From: Bruticola sp004554425
GTDB taxonomy: Bacteria; Vulcanimicrobiota; Xenobia; Xenobiales; Xenobiaceae
DNA length: 64,000 bases
Direction: 5' to 3'
Assembly (NCBI GenBank): GCA_958366945.1
Contig: CATXCY010000007.1
Coordinates: 14,082-78,081, forward strand
Made by a program: the position numbers and the translations under genes. The notes under the pieces were generated by a model. That model made no database searches and had not been told where the DNA came from. It saw only the letters and a program-made list of their open reading frames with translations. Below, in pieces: positions 16,441-25,545 of this stretch. Positions within the stretch are counted from its first letter, which is position 1; each line of letters starts with the position of its first letter.

Positions 16441-18090
16441 TTATAGTTCCACTTCCAGCCCGACTTCAAATAGACGCCGCCAAGGCAACTCTACTTTGAG
16501 GTTCGGGCTTAATTTTTTTTCTGGCCAAGCTTGCAAAAGTTGGGCTAGAAAAGCTTGCTCTTGAGCTAAAATTTCGCTTTCCAACGTGCTTTGTTGCTCT
16601 TTGTTAAGCAAGACAAAAGCGCCGCCCACTTTGGCGCTTAATTGAGGGCGAATAACAGTCTGGTAAAAATAATCGTCTAATAAGCGCTCAAGTAAGAAAC
16701 GGCGCTGCTCTTTTTCTAAGCGGGCTTGCTCAGCTGGTGAAGAGAAAAATTCGGGGCAAGCCCGCCGCCAAGAGGCTAAAGCGGCCCAGGCCAAGACGGT
16801 GCCTAAGGCATTGCCCAAAGTGTTCCAAGCGCTGTAGCCGGCAATTTTGGCTACAGCGCCCGACTCGATAAGCCAGCCAACCAATTGACGCGAGCCGCCA
16901 TTGGCATAGGCTAAGTCGGCAATATAAACTTGTTGGCCAGCTTCTAAAGAGGCGGCTAATTTTTGTTGCCAAGCTGACCACAAAGGCTCTGGCAAATCGG
17001 ATTTTCCCTCAGCTTGGTGGCAAGCTTCCAGCTGGCTTTGCCAAGGTGCATAAATAAAAACTTGAGGCACGAGCGAACCTGGGCCGCTTTGACCTTCTGG
17101 CAGCAAAGCCGCGTTGAGCCACTGTGCCTGGGAAGCTAGCACTTGAGCCAAGTTTTTGCCTTCGTAACGCCCTACTTGCTCTTCAGCTCCAGTATAAGAC
17201 CAAACAATTTCCAATTGGCTATGGCCACAAATTGCTCTAGCTAGTAAAAGCATAGCCGTTTCGTCTGTGCCTACACCTACTGAAGCATAAGAGCAACCTT
17301 TTAAGATTTCTTGCAAAAACTTGGCTTCCCAAAGGTTGAGCCCGGTGGTTTTACTGTCATCCAGGCACAGCGCCAAGAAACCGCCGCCGCTCTCCTCGGC
17401 TTGGACACGTTCTACCCAAGCTTCAAGTAGAAGCTCATTTATTTTATCCTTGCGGCGGCGGAACTCTAAATATTGCTGCCAGAAAGCCGGAGCTATCTGG
17501 TAAAGGCTGCTCCAGTTTCTGGCCGACAAGACTTGCGCCTCTGCAGCTCGACGCCGAATATTTAATTCAGGGTAGCTTTTTTCTGTGCACTTTGGCTCGG
17601 TGGCAACATAACGCTGTTCCAACTCTTGAGCAAATTGCTCAGACATTTTAGTTAAACGCAAAGCGCCTTCCACTTCAGCAGATGTATATTGAGTTGGAGC
17701 CACTCGCATTATTACAGAAAAAAGATAAAGCGAACAGACAGGCAATTCGGCCAACAAGCGCTGCAGCAGAGGCGCAACCATGTACGGCGGCCTTGGCCTA
17801 CGTGAAGCTACTAGGCCGCCGTAGAACAAGGCATCGGCCGAAACTAACAGGCTAGGCGAATTTTCGGCGCCATTTTGCTTAACATCAGAGCTTAAAGCGA
17901 AGGTATCTTTGAGCCAGGCGAACAACTTTTGGCCTTCAGGGTTAGTCCTTTCAGGCTGGCGCTTGTCTTCTCCGCACCAAAGCGCCCTGGCTGGCAACAA
18001 CAAATTCACCTGGGCAATTCGAGCCAGACGCTGAGGAAATTGCCAGCAACAAGGGCGATCATCTAAGGGAAGAAAGACAACGCTGCGCAT
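16441..18090 (-). CDS. DUF4127 family protein
   Basis: 549-residue cytosolic protein of the DUF4127 family, whose function is not known. It begins with the family signature VVFLPLDDRPCC (related proteins have LPLDERPCN) and has SADALFYGGLVASRR and CLDDSKTTGLN, both rich in possible catalytic Asp and Ser residues, and later GVGTDETAMLLLAR and IADLAYANGG. No signal peptide or membrane segment. It is last in a three-gene minus-strand unit after a zinc-ribbon protein and a TIM-barrel protein, 12 bases after the latter. That context suggests an enzyme acting on a product of the TIM-barrel protein, but this is inference. Confidence 0.85.
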   Translation of the reverse strand: MRSVVFLPLDDRPCCWQFPQRLARIAQVNLLLPARALWCGEDKRQPERTNPEGQKLFAWLKDTFALSSDVKQNGAENSPSLLVSADALFYGGLVASRRPRPPYMVAPLLQRLLAELPVCSLYLFSVIMRVAPTQYTSAEVEGALRLTKMSEQFAQELEQRYVATEPKCTEKSYPELNIRRRAAEAQVLSARNWSSLYQIAPAFWQQYLEFRRRKDKINELLLEAWVERVQAEESGGGFLALCLDDSKTTGLNLWEAKFLQEILKGCSYASVGVGTDETAMLLLARAICGHSQLEIVWSYTGAEEQVGRYEGKNLAQVLASQAQWLNAALLPEGQSGPGSLVPQVFIYAPWQSQLEACHQAEGKSDLPEPLWSAWQQKLAASLEAGQQVYIADLAYANGGSRQLVGWLIESGAVAKIAGYSAWNTLGNALGTVLAWAALASWRRACPEFFSSPAEQARLEKEQRRFLLERLLDDYFYQTVIRPQLSAKVGGAFVLLNKEQQSTLESEILAQEQAFLAQLLQAWPEKKLSPNLKVELPWRRLFEVGLEVEL

Positions 18091-18102
18091 ACTCTTTTAT
18101 TT

Positions 18103-18798
18103 TTAACGATAGATTTCGTCTATAGCTTTGCGGAAGGCTGCCACACGCTCGCCCAAATAAGCGGTGCCTAAGCCAGTTACCACAGCGCCGATAGCCAAAC
18201 CAGAAACGCCAACTTCTTGCAAATACTTTACTTCGTCAGGGCGAATCTTTTTCTGAGTAGGCACAATTACAGGTACACCGGCGCTGCGCACCAAGCGCTT
18301 ATATTGACAAAGGTCGGCCGCTGTAAGTCTAGTGCGATAAAGGTCGCGAGGAATAATAGAAGACTCAATAACGTCTACGCCCAAGCTGACTAAATCTTGC
18401 ACAAATTCAGGCGTCCAATCGGGGCCGACAGCCGACATGTGAGCCAATTCTTTCCACTTTAAATATTCCGGAGGAATGTGATTGGCAAATAAATCCCAGA
18501 AATCAAAACCGAATTGGCGAATTTCGGACAAATCTTGAGCGTTCGGCACTACTTCAGCGCCGGTAACGATGCCTAAAGGAATGTGGGGGCGTACAACCTC
18601 AGCCACTTTGGCAATTTTTTCTTTTTCGGCTTCCCAAGAGCCAAAGTCGGTACCACTGGCAAAGTGGGCGCAATTTAAGTGGACTTTTACAGCGTCAGCG
18701 CCGTTTTCCAAAGCGATACGAGCCAAATTAGGATCGTTTTGAGTGATACTCACTAAAAGGACGAACTTTTTAGAAAAAGCTTTTAATAAACTATGCAT
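18103..18798 (-). CDS. TIM-barrel protein, NanE/IGPS-like
   Basis: 231-residue (beta/alpha)8 protein. Successive strands can be read: VLLVSIT, ADAVKVHLN, LGIVTGAE, DVIESSIIP, VPVIVPTQ and SGLAIGAVVTG; the last strand resembles a phosphate-binding loop. It recalls N-acylglucosamine-6-phosphate 2-epimerase (NanE) and indole-3-glycerol-phosphate synthase-like barrels but lacks enough specific residues to assign a reaction. It sits between a zinc-ribbon gene (12 bases upstream) and a DUF4127 gene (12 bases downstream), so the three are probably cotranscribed and functionally linked. Confidence 0.7.
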   Translation of the reverse strand: MHSLLKAFSKKFVLLVSITQNDPNLARIALENGADAVKVHLNCAHFASGTDFGSWEAEKEKIAKVAEVVRPHIPLGIVTGAEVVPNAQDLSEIRQFGFDFWDLFANHIPPEYLKWKELAHMSAVGPDWTPEFVQDLVSLGVDVIESSIIPRDLYRTRLTAADLCQYKRLVRSAGVPVIVPTQKKIRPDEVKYLQEVGVSGLAIGAVVTGLGTAYLGERVAAFRKAIDEIYR

Positions 18799-18810
18799 AA
18801 GCTATACTTC

Positions 18811-19020
18811 CTAACAGGTAATATCAAGATTGCGCCCCACATATTTACTGCGCAAATAACGTTCTACTAGATCGGAAGGCAACTTTACCGGCCCACCGCA
18901 ATGTGGACATTTGACAGTTTCGCCTTCTAAAGCTCTTTCCAAATCTGTATCTTCAAGCAGAGCCCGGCAATGTGGGCAAGCGATCTTTTGGGCTGTCTGA
19001 ATGCGGCCTAACTCTTGCAT
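18811..19020 (-). CDS. Small double-CxxC zinc-ribbon protein
   Basis: 69-residue protein with CPHC at residues 15-18 and CPHC at 38-41, a classic zinc ribbon that would bind one zinc ion. The rest is short and charged. It is first in the operon with the TIM-barrel and DUF4127 genes. A role in binding nucleic acid or a partner protein is possible, but nothing in the sequence decides it. Confidence 0.75.
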   Translation of the reverse strand: MQELGRIQTAQKIACPHCRALLEDTDLERALEGETVKCPHCGGPVKLPSDLVERYLRSKYVGRNLDITC

Positions 19021-19193
19021 AAACGTAGGCTCCCTTTCAGCTGCCGAAGCATTTTATCTTTTTTAAGCGGCAGCCTCGAGCTTTTCGCGATCAATAATTA
19101 AACTCCCCGCCTAAAGTTTGGAACAACTAAAACAAGCAATTCACAGCCAAAATATGGGCAGGGCCGCCTTAAGCCTAAAGCGAAGGAAGTCGC

Positions 19194-20267
19194 GTGAAAC
19201 GTTTTTATTACCCTATTTTTGCTGCTATTTGTGCCGGTTTAGTCTTAGGCGCTTCCTGCACTTCCGCTTTGCAGGCGGCTCCTGCAACTGACAAAGCTGC
19301 CATAGCTCCCCAAGCTCAGACAGCTAAAAAACTTGTCCCTATCCGCTCGCATTCTTTAAGCATTCCTGAGCAAGCGGCTCATTGGTTTTACCCTACCAAC
19401 AAAGGTAAGGCTATGGTCAATCCTTATTTAACTCCGGCTCGTGTTTTAAAGCACCCACAGCCGGAACAAGAAGGCCAAGTTGTACTTTGGGAAGGACGTA
19501 TCCTCAAACAATCTACTTACCAAGGCAAGAGTCAGCTACTTTTAGGTACTCCCGCCGGAAATGTTGCTATTAGTTATTTGCGCCCAGCTCGCAATTTGGA
19601 ATTTGACCGCACCGGTTATCGCGTAGCCATAAAAGGCTACTTGCACTTTAAGGACGGAAAATTTAAAGCTCTTTCTGGTTTAAGTTGTATCCTTTTAGAG
19701 CCGCCTTTAGAGTTTAGCTATCAACGCTGGCTCAACGGCCGCCAACATTCTTGGCAAAATTTTATTGCCTGGCGCATTCTTTTCCACAATCCTGATATGG
19801 ATTATCAGCAAGTTAAAGCTATTGCCAATACCTTTGTGCAAAAATGCGAACAGCGCCATATCGATCCCAGTTTGCTGGCCGGCCTAATTCAAATTGAATC
19901 TGCTTGGGATACCGACGCTATTTCAGTTTCCGGAGCTCAGGGTTTGGGCCAGCTTATGCCCAAAACTGCCGCCGGACTGAAGGTAGCAAATGCGCTCGAT
20001 CCTTTGCAAAATTTAGAAGGCTGCAGCAAAATGGTAGACAATTTGTTGACCACCTGGAAGGACGGCGCCAATCCTTACGCTTCAGTGCTGGCTTCCTATA
20101 ACGCCGGCCCTACCGTTGTTAAAAAGCTTAAAGGTGAAGTTCCTCCCTATGCCGAGACGACCAATTATGTCTACTTTATAGGCTATGTCCGCAATGATAT
20201 GATTGATATTATTGGTAAAACACCTATGTTGCTTCCCTCCTTTGGCAGCCGTCCCGTAGTATTATAA
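19194..20267 (+). CDS. Secreted lytic transglycosylase (SLT family)
   Basis: 357-residue exported murein-cleaving enzyme. A signal peptide (about 1-28, ending in an Ala-rich stretch) is followed by an unassigned region of about 170 residues and then an SLT domain. The domain has LLAGLIQIESAWD with the catalytic glutamate, SGAQGLGQLMP, and ASYNAGP followed by PPYAETTNYV. The unassigned region has VVLWEGRILKQSTYQGKSQL, which resembles an outer-membrane Slp-like strand pattern. The start is GTG with GAAGGAAG upstream. Single-gene unit ending at a strong terminator. Confidence 0.9.
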   Translation: MKRFYYPIFAAICAGLVLGASCTSALQAAPATDKAAIAPQAQTAKKLVPIRSHSLSIPEQAAHWFYPTNKGKAMVNPYLTPARVLKHPQPEQEGQVVLWEGRILKQSTYQGKSQLLLGTPAGNVAISYLRPARNLEFDRTGYRVAIKGYLHFKDGKFKALSGLSCILLEPPLEFSYQRWLNGRQHSWQNFIAWRILFHNPDMDYQQVKAIANTFVQKCEQRHIDPSLLAGLIQIESAWDTDAISVSGAQGLGQLMPKTAAGLKVANALDPLQNLEGCSKMVDNLLTTWKDGANPYASVLASYNAGPTVVKKLKGEVPPYAETTNYVYFIGYVRNDMIDIIGKTPMLLPSFGSRPVVL

Positions 20268-20295
20268 AAAAGCGAAAGCAAAAGCTATAAATCAA

Positions 20296-20337
20296 AATGA
20301 GCTTGCCCCCTTTATTGGAGGCAAGCTCATTTTTTTA
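20296..20337. terminator. Intrinsic terminator after the transglycosylase gene
   Basis: A 12-base stem, AATGAGCTTGCC with GGCAAGCTCATT, followed by seven T. A-rich sequence on the other side suggests it may also work in the opposite direction. Confidence 0.85.
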
Positions 20338-20386
20338 TAAAGCTACACCCAGAAAGATGCTATTTAGAGAAAAAAAACTGAGATAA

Positions 20387-20442
20387 AAAAACTCCTTCGC
20401 CCTTAAATTATGTTTTGCTACATAATTAGCCAGGCAAAGGAG
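20387..20442 (-). terminator. Intrinsic terminator of secDF
   Basis: On the minus strand GGCTCCTTTGCC pairs with GGCGAAGGAG (one bulge). A nested AATTATGT/ACATAATT stem lies inside, and TTTTTT follows. Confidence 0.8.
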
Positions 20443-20467
20443 CCTTTATATAAGCCTTAGCTTAAAC

Positions 20468-21733
20468 TTATTTCTTTCTCATACCCTTGACGCGACGACG
20501 AGGACGAGCCGGAGCGTAAGCTACAGGAGCAGCAGAAGCGGCCGGAGCAGAGGCGCTCGGAGTGCTATCGGAAGCAGCAGGAGCAGCAGGAGCAGCCGGA
20601 CGAGGACGGGCCACGGGACGGCGACCAGAACTCTTAGTATTGGTGCTACCTTGTTTAGCGTTCTCTTCAGCTTCTCTGCGCAACTCGTCTTGACGAGCCA
20701 AGTCGCGCTTATTGGCATACTCGTTGCAATCGACAAGCAAAGGAGCGGAAAGGAAGATAGAAGAGTAAGCACCGGTAATGACACCGACCAACAAAGCGTA
20801 AGCAAAGCCTTTTAAGCTTTCACCGCCCATGAAGTATAAGCAAATACAGACAATGATCGTGGTTAACGAAGTGTTGATCGAACGAGTCATAGTTTCGCAA
20901 ACAGAACGGTTGGTGATAACTTCAAAGGTATCTTTAACGTCGTTATGCTGGTGCTCACGAATACGATCGAATACTACCACTGTATCCATCAAGGAGTAGC
21001 TGGTAATAGTTAGCAAAGCAGCTACAAAGCTGGAGTCTACTGGCAAACCGGCCCAAGCGTAGAAGCCGATCATGATGATAGCATCATGCAATACAGCAAT
21101 TACAGCCGAAGCACCGAAGCGCAACTGGTTGCCGAAGCGGAAAGTGATATAGATGAGCTGCAAAATACAGGCAATTAAGAGAGCCTTAAGAGCACCTGTC
21201 TTGAGCTCGGAAGAAATAGTCGGGCCGATAGTAGTTTCGGAAATATTGGCTAAGGGGCCAACGTTGAGACCTTTTTCTAATTCGGCACGAACTTCGACGG
21301 CCTGAGCGGAAGTGAGGCCGACTTCTTTAGTGCTTTCGTCACTGCGGACACGAACGAGAATCTTTTGGTAAGCTTTTCCGTCACCAGAATTAGTTAAGCC
21401 ATTACCAAGCTGAGCAGTAACGTCGAAAGAGGGGTGCTTGGCCTTGACAATATTGACAATGTCGCCAGGGGCCATATCCACAATTTTAGGAGCACCCAAT
21501 TCCAAAATAGTACCGCCGGTAAAGTCCAAACCATAATTGAGACCTTTGCCGAAAATACCAACTAAACAGAAAATTAAAACAACCGTACTGGCAATATAAT
21601 AATATTTGCGGTTTCCGATAATGTCACGGTGGCGAACTCTGAAGGTGTGCCCCCAAAGTACTACGCCCACCAAAATAACAAACCATATGGCTAAGGAAAT
21701 CGCATCCGATGTAGTTACGTTTAATGCACCCAC
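20468..21733 (-). CDS. secF: Protein translocase subunit SecF with Ala/Pro-rich tail
   Basis: Membrane subunit that uses the proton gradient to assist protein export with SecD. It has the FTGGTILEL periplasmic signature and the membrane helices with ALLTITSYSLMDTVVVFDRIRE. Two features differ from usual SecF. An additional hydrophobic helix (about 12-27) precedes the first conserved helix. The last 90 or so residues form an Ala/Pro/Ser tail (PAAPAAPAASDSTPSASAP) ending in basic residues. The start is GTG. It follows secD by 11 bases. Confidence 0.95.
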   Translation of the reverse strand: MGALNVTTSDAISLAIWFVILVGVVLWGHTFRVRHRDIIGNRKYYYIASTVVLIFCLVGIFGKGLNYGLDFTGGTILELGAPKIVDMAPGDIVNIVKAKHPSFDVTAQLGNGLTNSGDGKAYQKILVRVRSDESTKEVGLTSAQAVEVRAELEKGLNVGPLANISETTIGPTISSELKTGALKALLIACILQLIYITFRFGNQLRFGASAVIAVLHDAIIMIGFYAWAGLPVDSSFVAALLTITSYSLMDTVVVFDRIREHQHNDVKDTFEVITNRSVCETMTRSINTSLTTIIVCICLYFMGGESLKGFAYALLVGVITGAYSSIFLSAPLLVDCNEYANKRDLARQDELRREAEENAKQGSTNTKSSGRRPVARPRPAAPAAPAASDSTPSASAPAASAAPVAYAPARPRRRVKGMRKK

Positions 21734-21744
21734 TGCTCTATCTC

Positions 21745-23022
21745 CTATTCACCATACAATTTTCTATTGGAATCGATCTTGAGGAAGTCGGTAGCGAAAT
21801 GGAGCAACTGACGAGTTACCCAAATAGCAGTGACTAAACTCAAGGCGGTACCAATCATCAAAGTTACGCCAAAGCCCTTAACACTAGAAGCACCGAACCA
21901 GAAGAGAATCAGAGCGCCCAAGAAAGTGCTGACGTGACCGTCAATAATAGATGAGAAAGCACGTTCAAAACCGGCGTCTAAAGAACTTCTCACGGACTTA
22001 CCATTCCAAAGTTCTTCTTTAATACGCTCAAATTGCAAAACGTTGGCGTCTACAGCCATACCGATAGATAGTACGACACCGGCGATACCGGGCAAGGTGA
22101 GTACGAATTCGAGGCCGGGAATAACCATAGAACCGACAACCCAAACAGCGTAAATAACCAAAGCAATAGAGGCGACCAAACCAGACAAACGATAGTAGCC
22201 GATCATATAAAGCATTACGATGGCCAAACCGATTAAACCAGCAGTAAGGGAGCTCTTTAAGGATTGCTCACCCAAGGTGGGGCTGACAGTATAGGCTTCC
22301 AAAATTTGGACGTCTACAGTCAGAGCACCGGAATTTAAAATATTGCAAAGCTCGTTGGCTTCTTCCAAAGTGAAGTGACCAGTAATTTGACCACTTCCTC
22401 CAGTAATGGCATTTTGTACCACAGGTTCGCTGTGCATAACACCATCAAAGAAAATACCTAAAGGCTTACCTTTCATACGGCTGGTAATATCGCCAAAGAG
22501 GCGGCTGCCTTCTTTATTGAGCTGGAACTCAACGCACCAGGCATCTTCACCTACGCCGGAGCGACCGACGCTGGCTTTGGTCAAATAACGACCATCCATA
22601 ACAGTTCTGTATTGAGCAGACTGAGTAGTAGGATCGAAGACCTTTTCTTTAAATTCCAAGCGTCCGGCCTTTTTGACCATATTCTTGGCTTTTTCTAGGT
22701 CGGTCATTTCAGGAATTTCGATAATAATACGATCTTTGCCAGCGGCGGCAATTAAAATTTCTGAAGTACCAATGGCGTTCAAGCGCTTTGTAAAAACTTG
22801 AATGCTGCGATTTAAGGTTGCCTGGTCGATCTTTTGAACTTCATGAGTAACGGGATCCTCAACCTCTTTGAGTTGCAAAGCAATATGTGTACCGCTTCGG
22901 AGATCGAGACCTAATTTGAGCTTCAAGCGGTTCTCTTCCGAAGTACCGAAGAAGCCGTATAGGATTGCTGCCGTAATCAAAAAGATAATGACCAGGTTAA
23001 TGAGAACTTTTGTCTGGTTCAC
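21745..23022 (-). CDS. secD: Protein translocase subunit SecD
   Basis: 425-residue membrane partner of SecF. Seen motifs: LKLGLDLRSGTHIALQL after the first helix, IIIEIPEM, the periplasmic QITGHFTLEEA segment, and the helix cluster with GIAGVVLSIGMAVDANVLQFERIKEEL. It is shorter than E. coli SecD but normal for Gram-positive-like forms. The start is GTG with AGAGGAATG upstream. Cotranscribed with secF. Confidence 0.96.
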   Translation of the reverse strand: MNQTKVLINLVIIFLITAAILYGFFGTSEENRLKLKLGLDLRSGTHIALQLKEVEDPVTHEVQKIDQATLNRSIQVFTKRLNAIGTSEILIAAAGKDRIIIEIPEMTDLEKAKNMVKKAGRLEFKEKVFDPTTQSAQYRTVMDGRYLTKASVGRSGVGEDAWCVEFQLNKEGSRLFGDITSRMKGKPLGIFFDGVMHSEPVVQNAITGGSGQITGHFTLEEANELCNILNSGALTVDVQILEAYTVSPTLGEQSLKSSLTAGLIGLAIVMLYMIGYYRLSGLVASIALVIYAVWVVGSMVIPGLEFVLTLPGIAGVVLSIGMAVDANVLQFERIKEELWNGKSVRSSLDAGFERAFSSIIDGHVSTFLGALILFWFGASSVKGFGVTLMIGTALSLVTAIWVTRQLLHFATDFLKIDSNRKLYGE

Positions 23023-23151
23023 GATATCATTCCTCTTACCATTGCGACATTTGCCTCGGCTTTTAATAAAGATCCAATTTTATGCAGATCTCAATATTTA
23101 AAAGGCTCCAGGCCTGGTTAAACTCTCTGCAATCATTCCCCCCAGATATAC

Positions 23152-23190
23152 AAAAAAAAGCCCTTCGTAATTCTAATACCGAAGGCGTTT
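23152..23190 (-). terminator. Intrinsic terminator facing secD with no gene in front of it
   Basis: GCC(C)TTCG and CGAAGGC form a stem. On the minus strand it is followed by eight T, on the plus strand by GTTTT. No minus-strand gene lies immediately to the right, so it may block antisense transcription or end a small RNA. Confidence 0.65.
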
Positions 23191-23208
23191 TCCTCCTCTT
23201 TCCCTTTA

Positions 23209-23217
23209 TGTTATAAT
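23209..23217 (+). promoter_or_regulatory. Extended -10 promoter of the 49-residue ORF operon
   Basis: TG-T-TATAAT, an extended -10 element, about 30 bases before the small ORF. No good -35 is visible. Confidence 0.5.
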
Positions 23218-23246
23218 CCTTGGGGGCTGGAGGAGAGAATTGGGCT

Positions 23247-23396
23247 ATGCTTAAATTTTTTGCCAAAACGTTGAAAAAATTTTTGCTCTCCTATTTCGGC
23301 TTAGATTCAGAGCAAGGACGCCGAGAAAAATGGGATAATCCCGAATGGTGGCTGCAAGAAACTCACTCTACAATCTTTGATTTTTTGGATTTTTAA
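23247..23396 (+). CDS. 49-residue ORF upstream of the TPR-like gene
   Basis: A short open frame beginning MLKFFAKTLKKFLLSYFGLD and rich in Phe, Leu and Lys, then a Trp-rich middle (KWDNPEWWLQE) and an end FDFLDF. GGAGGAG lies upstream, and an extended -10 promoter precedes it. It ends 12 bases before the next gene, so it looks like the first gene of the operon. It matches nothing I recognise. The N-terminus could form an amphipathic or membrane-associated helix. Confidence 0.5.
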   Translation: MLKFFAKTLKKFLLSYFGLDSEQGRREKWDNPEWWLQETHSTIFDFLDF

Positions 23397-23408
23397 ACTG
23401 GTACGACA

Positions 23409-24728
23409 ATGATTGATAATATTTTACGCAATTTAGCTGCCAATTTAGAGAACAAGTATATTTTACGCGGCATTGTTAAAAGTCTGGATGTAGCCTCTTT
23501 AAAAGATTGTCTGGAAGATATACTTTGTCATATCGATATTCATATTGCCGAGCGTTGCTTTAAAGAAGCCGATATATTGTTTCGCCTAGGCAAACGCTTA
23601 GCCTACGCTTTGCGTCAACGCGATAAAATAGACAATCATTTTGATAAGTATGCCGAAAGGTTCATGCGCAAACGCTGCCATTGGTTAGAAGCCCAGGGAT
23701 TATTCTTGCACAGTGCCAAGCGCTGGGGAACAGCTTGCCGCCAATATCAAAAATTGCCCAAGAAAAAGCGTGACGATTCCGTTTTAGCCGCCTTATGTTT
23801 GGATGCAGCTTTAGCTTACGCCGGAGCGGGTAAAACTTCTCAAGCCTTGCGTCTAACTCGCAAAGCCAACAAATTATTTGACAATCAAAACGATCGGTCT
23901 AACGCTTTGGCCGCCAGATTTAACGAAGCTTCGCTTCTTTATGATGAAGGTCAATATGCAGAATCAGATTTAACTTGCGTTTCCATTATGTTTTCGCTGG
24001 CCACTCCCGAAGTCGAAGGCAGTCGCAAAATAACTTTTAGCGATCCTGCACTGGCGGCCAAAACGCTTTTACAAATGGCCAACAATAGCGAATTTTCTAG
24101 CGATGCGGAAGACTCTTCCCGACTTTATGGCCAAGCTCTAAAAATGTATTACCATATAGCCGATTATAAAAAACAAGCGGAAATTACCTATCGCATAGGT
24201 TGGTTGCTAAAAAAAAGCAATCGTTTCGAGACGGCTTTACAATATTTGAAAGCGTCTTTCATTATTAGAATGCTCACTGAGCGCAAAAAAGCCTTATTGC
24301 GTCAAACTTATTTGAAAGCTAGGGCTTTTTGGGGCTTAGGCATGACACAACGAGCCCAGCGTGGTTTTGTAATTGCTTTATTTTTGGCTGAGCAACTCAG
24401 CGACAGCTCTTACCTTACCCTAACCCGATATGGTTTTTATAAGGCAGGCAACGGCTTGGGGCTAAACTTGCGTAGCGCTATGACAGCTACAGCTCTAGAA
24501 GCTCATAAGCCATGGACAATGGTAAATATTCCTGGCGGTTTTCGCCACTATTCCTCAGACGGATACGCCTTGCCAGCTTATCCTAGTCGTAAAAGCAGTG
24601 GTATAAGTTTCAAAGATAAGCGCAGTTTGCTCAATCTTATCAACGATTTGACTTTCTGTGCCGGAGCAGCCGACTCTACGGAAGCTCCCTATTACAGAGC
24701 TCAACAGAGAGCTTTCAGAACTTTATAG
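23409..24728 (+). CDS. TPR-like helical-repeat protein
   Basis: 439-residue soluble protein of helical hairpins. Several stretches fit tetratricopeptide repeats: AALCLDAALAYAGAGKTSQALRL..., NALAARFNEASLLYDEGQYAESD..., AEITYRIGWLLKKSNRFETALQYL. No signal peptide and no catalytic motif. The last 70 residues look less regular. It lies between a 49-residue ORF and a secreted NPCBM-like protein in a three-gene unit. A scaffold role is likely from the fold; the partner is not known. Confidence 0.65.
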   Translation: MIDNILRNLAANLENKYILRGIVKSLDVASLKDCLEDILCHIDIHIAERCFKEADILFRLGKRLAYALRQRDKIDNHFDKYAERFMRKRCHWLEAQGLFLHSAKRWGTACRQYQKLPKKKRDDSVLAALCLDAALAYAGAGKTSQALRLTRKANKLFDNQNDRSNALAARFNEASLLYDEGQYAESDLTCVSIMFSLATPEVEGSRKITFSDPALAAKTLLQMANNSEFSSDAEDSSRLYGQALKMYYHIADYKKQAEITYRIGWLLKKSNRFETALQYLKASFIIRMLTERKKALLRQTYLKARAFWGLGMTQRAQRGFVIALFLAEQLSDSSYLTLTRYGFYKAGNGLGLNLRSAMTATALEAHKPWTMVNIPGGFRHYSSDGYALPAYPSRKSSGISFKDKRSLLNLINDLTFCAGAADSTEAPYYRAQQRAFRTL

Positions 24729-24744
24729 AATTTAAGGAGCTACT

Positions 24745-25449
24745 GTGAATAAGAAATTGCGTTTGGGCGCAGTATGCGCTTTTGCTTCCCTAATGTTATG
24801 CGCTTGGGCTGGGCCAGCTCTATCAGATCCGGCTGCTATGCCCTTATTGAATATAAGGCAAAAATATTTTGCCAATTGTATGCGTAACATAGAGCATACA
24901 ACTATGGGCGCCAGTGGTAATACTTCCGTTGAAAGTTACATTACTGGCCTTGGCGGTGCCGATGCTGCCATTATGCAATTCGAAGTCAATGGCAAATTTG
25001 ATATGTTCGAATCGTGGGTAGGTTTTAGCTCCCATGCACCGGACAGTCGAGTATGTACTTTTGAATTGTGGGCAGATAACGTATTGATAACCAAAGTAGG
25101 CCCCCTTCGCGCCGGCGATCAACCCGATATTCTTAAAGCCAATATCAAGGGAGCCAAAACGATCAACTTGCGCATGATCCCCGGTAAATATAACGGCACC
25201 GCCAGTGCTATGTGGGGAGATCCCAAACTGTTAGTTGGCGTAGAAGGAACTTCGGCTGCTGAATCTTTGGTTGTACATGTAAACGGAGAACTTTTCCAAG
25301 CAACTCCCAGCAAAACAGATAAAGGCGAACACATTAGTATTCCCTTCCCCATCCAACCTGGTTTGCAAGAATATACTGTTATTACCAACTACAATAAAAA
25401 AGACGGCCGAGTAGATATTCAATACAATCCTGCTAAAGCAGCCGAATAA
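24745..25449 (+). CDS. Secreted NPCBM-like carbohydrate-binding protein
   Basis: 234-residue exported protein. The N-terminus is a signal peptide (about 1-27, ending AGPALSDP). Residues about 70-165 follow the NPCBM (novel putative carbohydrate-binding module) plan: a VNGKFDMFESWVGF strand, TFELWADNVLITKVGPLRAGD, IKGAKTINLRMIPGKYNGT and then MWGDPKLL. The C-terminal 60 residues look like an additional beta domain. The start is GTG with AAGGAGC upstream. No enzyme domain is present, so it may bind a sugar or the cell wall. Confidence 0.7.
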   Translation: MNKKLRLGAVCAFASLMLCAWAGPALSDPAAMPLLNIRQKYFANCMRNIEHTTMGASGNTSVESYITGLGGADAAIMQFEVNGKFDMFESWVGFSSHAPDSRVCTFELWADNVLITKVGPLRAGDQPDILKANIKGAKTINLRMIPGKYNGTASAMWGDPKLLVGVEGTSAAESLVVHVNGELFQATPSKTDKGEHISIPFPIQPGLQEYTVITNYNKKDGRVDIQYNPAKAAE

Positions 25450-25479
25450 TCTTTTGTACACATAAAGCCACTAAGTAAA

Positions 25480-25507
25480 GCCCCCGCCCAAACGCGGAGG
25501 CTTTTTT
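25480..25507 (+). terminator. Intrinsic terminator of the TPR/NPCBM operon
   Basis: GCCCCCGC pairs with GCGGAGGC (one mismatch, 6-base loop), then six T. Confidence 0.8.
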
Positions 25508-25545
25508 GTTTTAAGAGACGTTTCACAACTACTTAGTTGAAAGTA

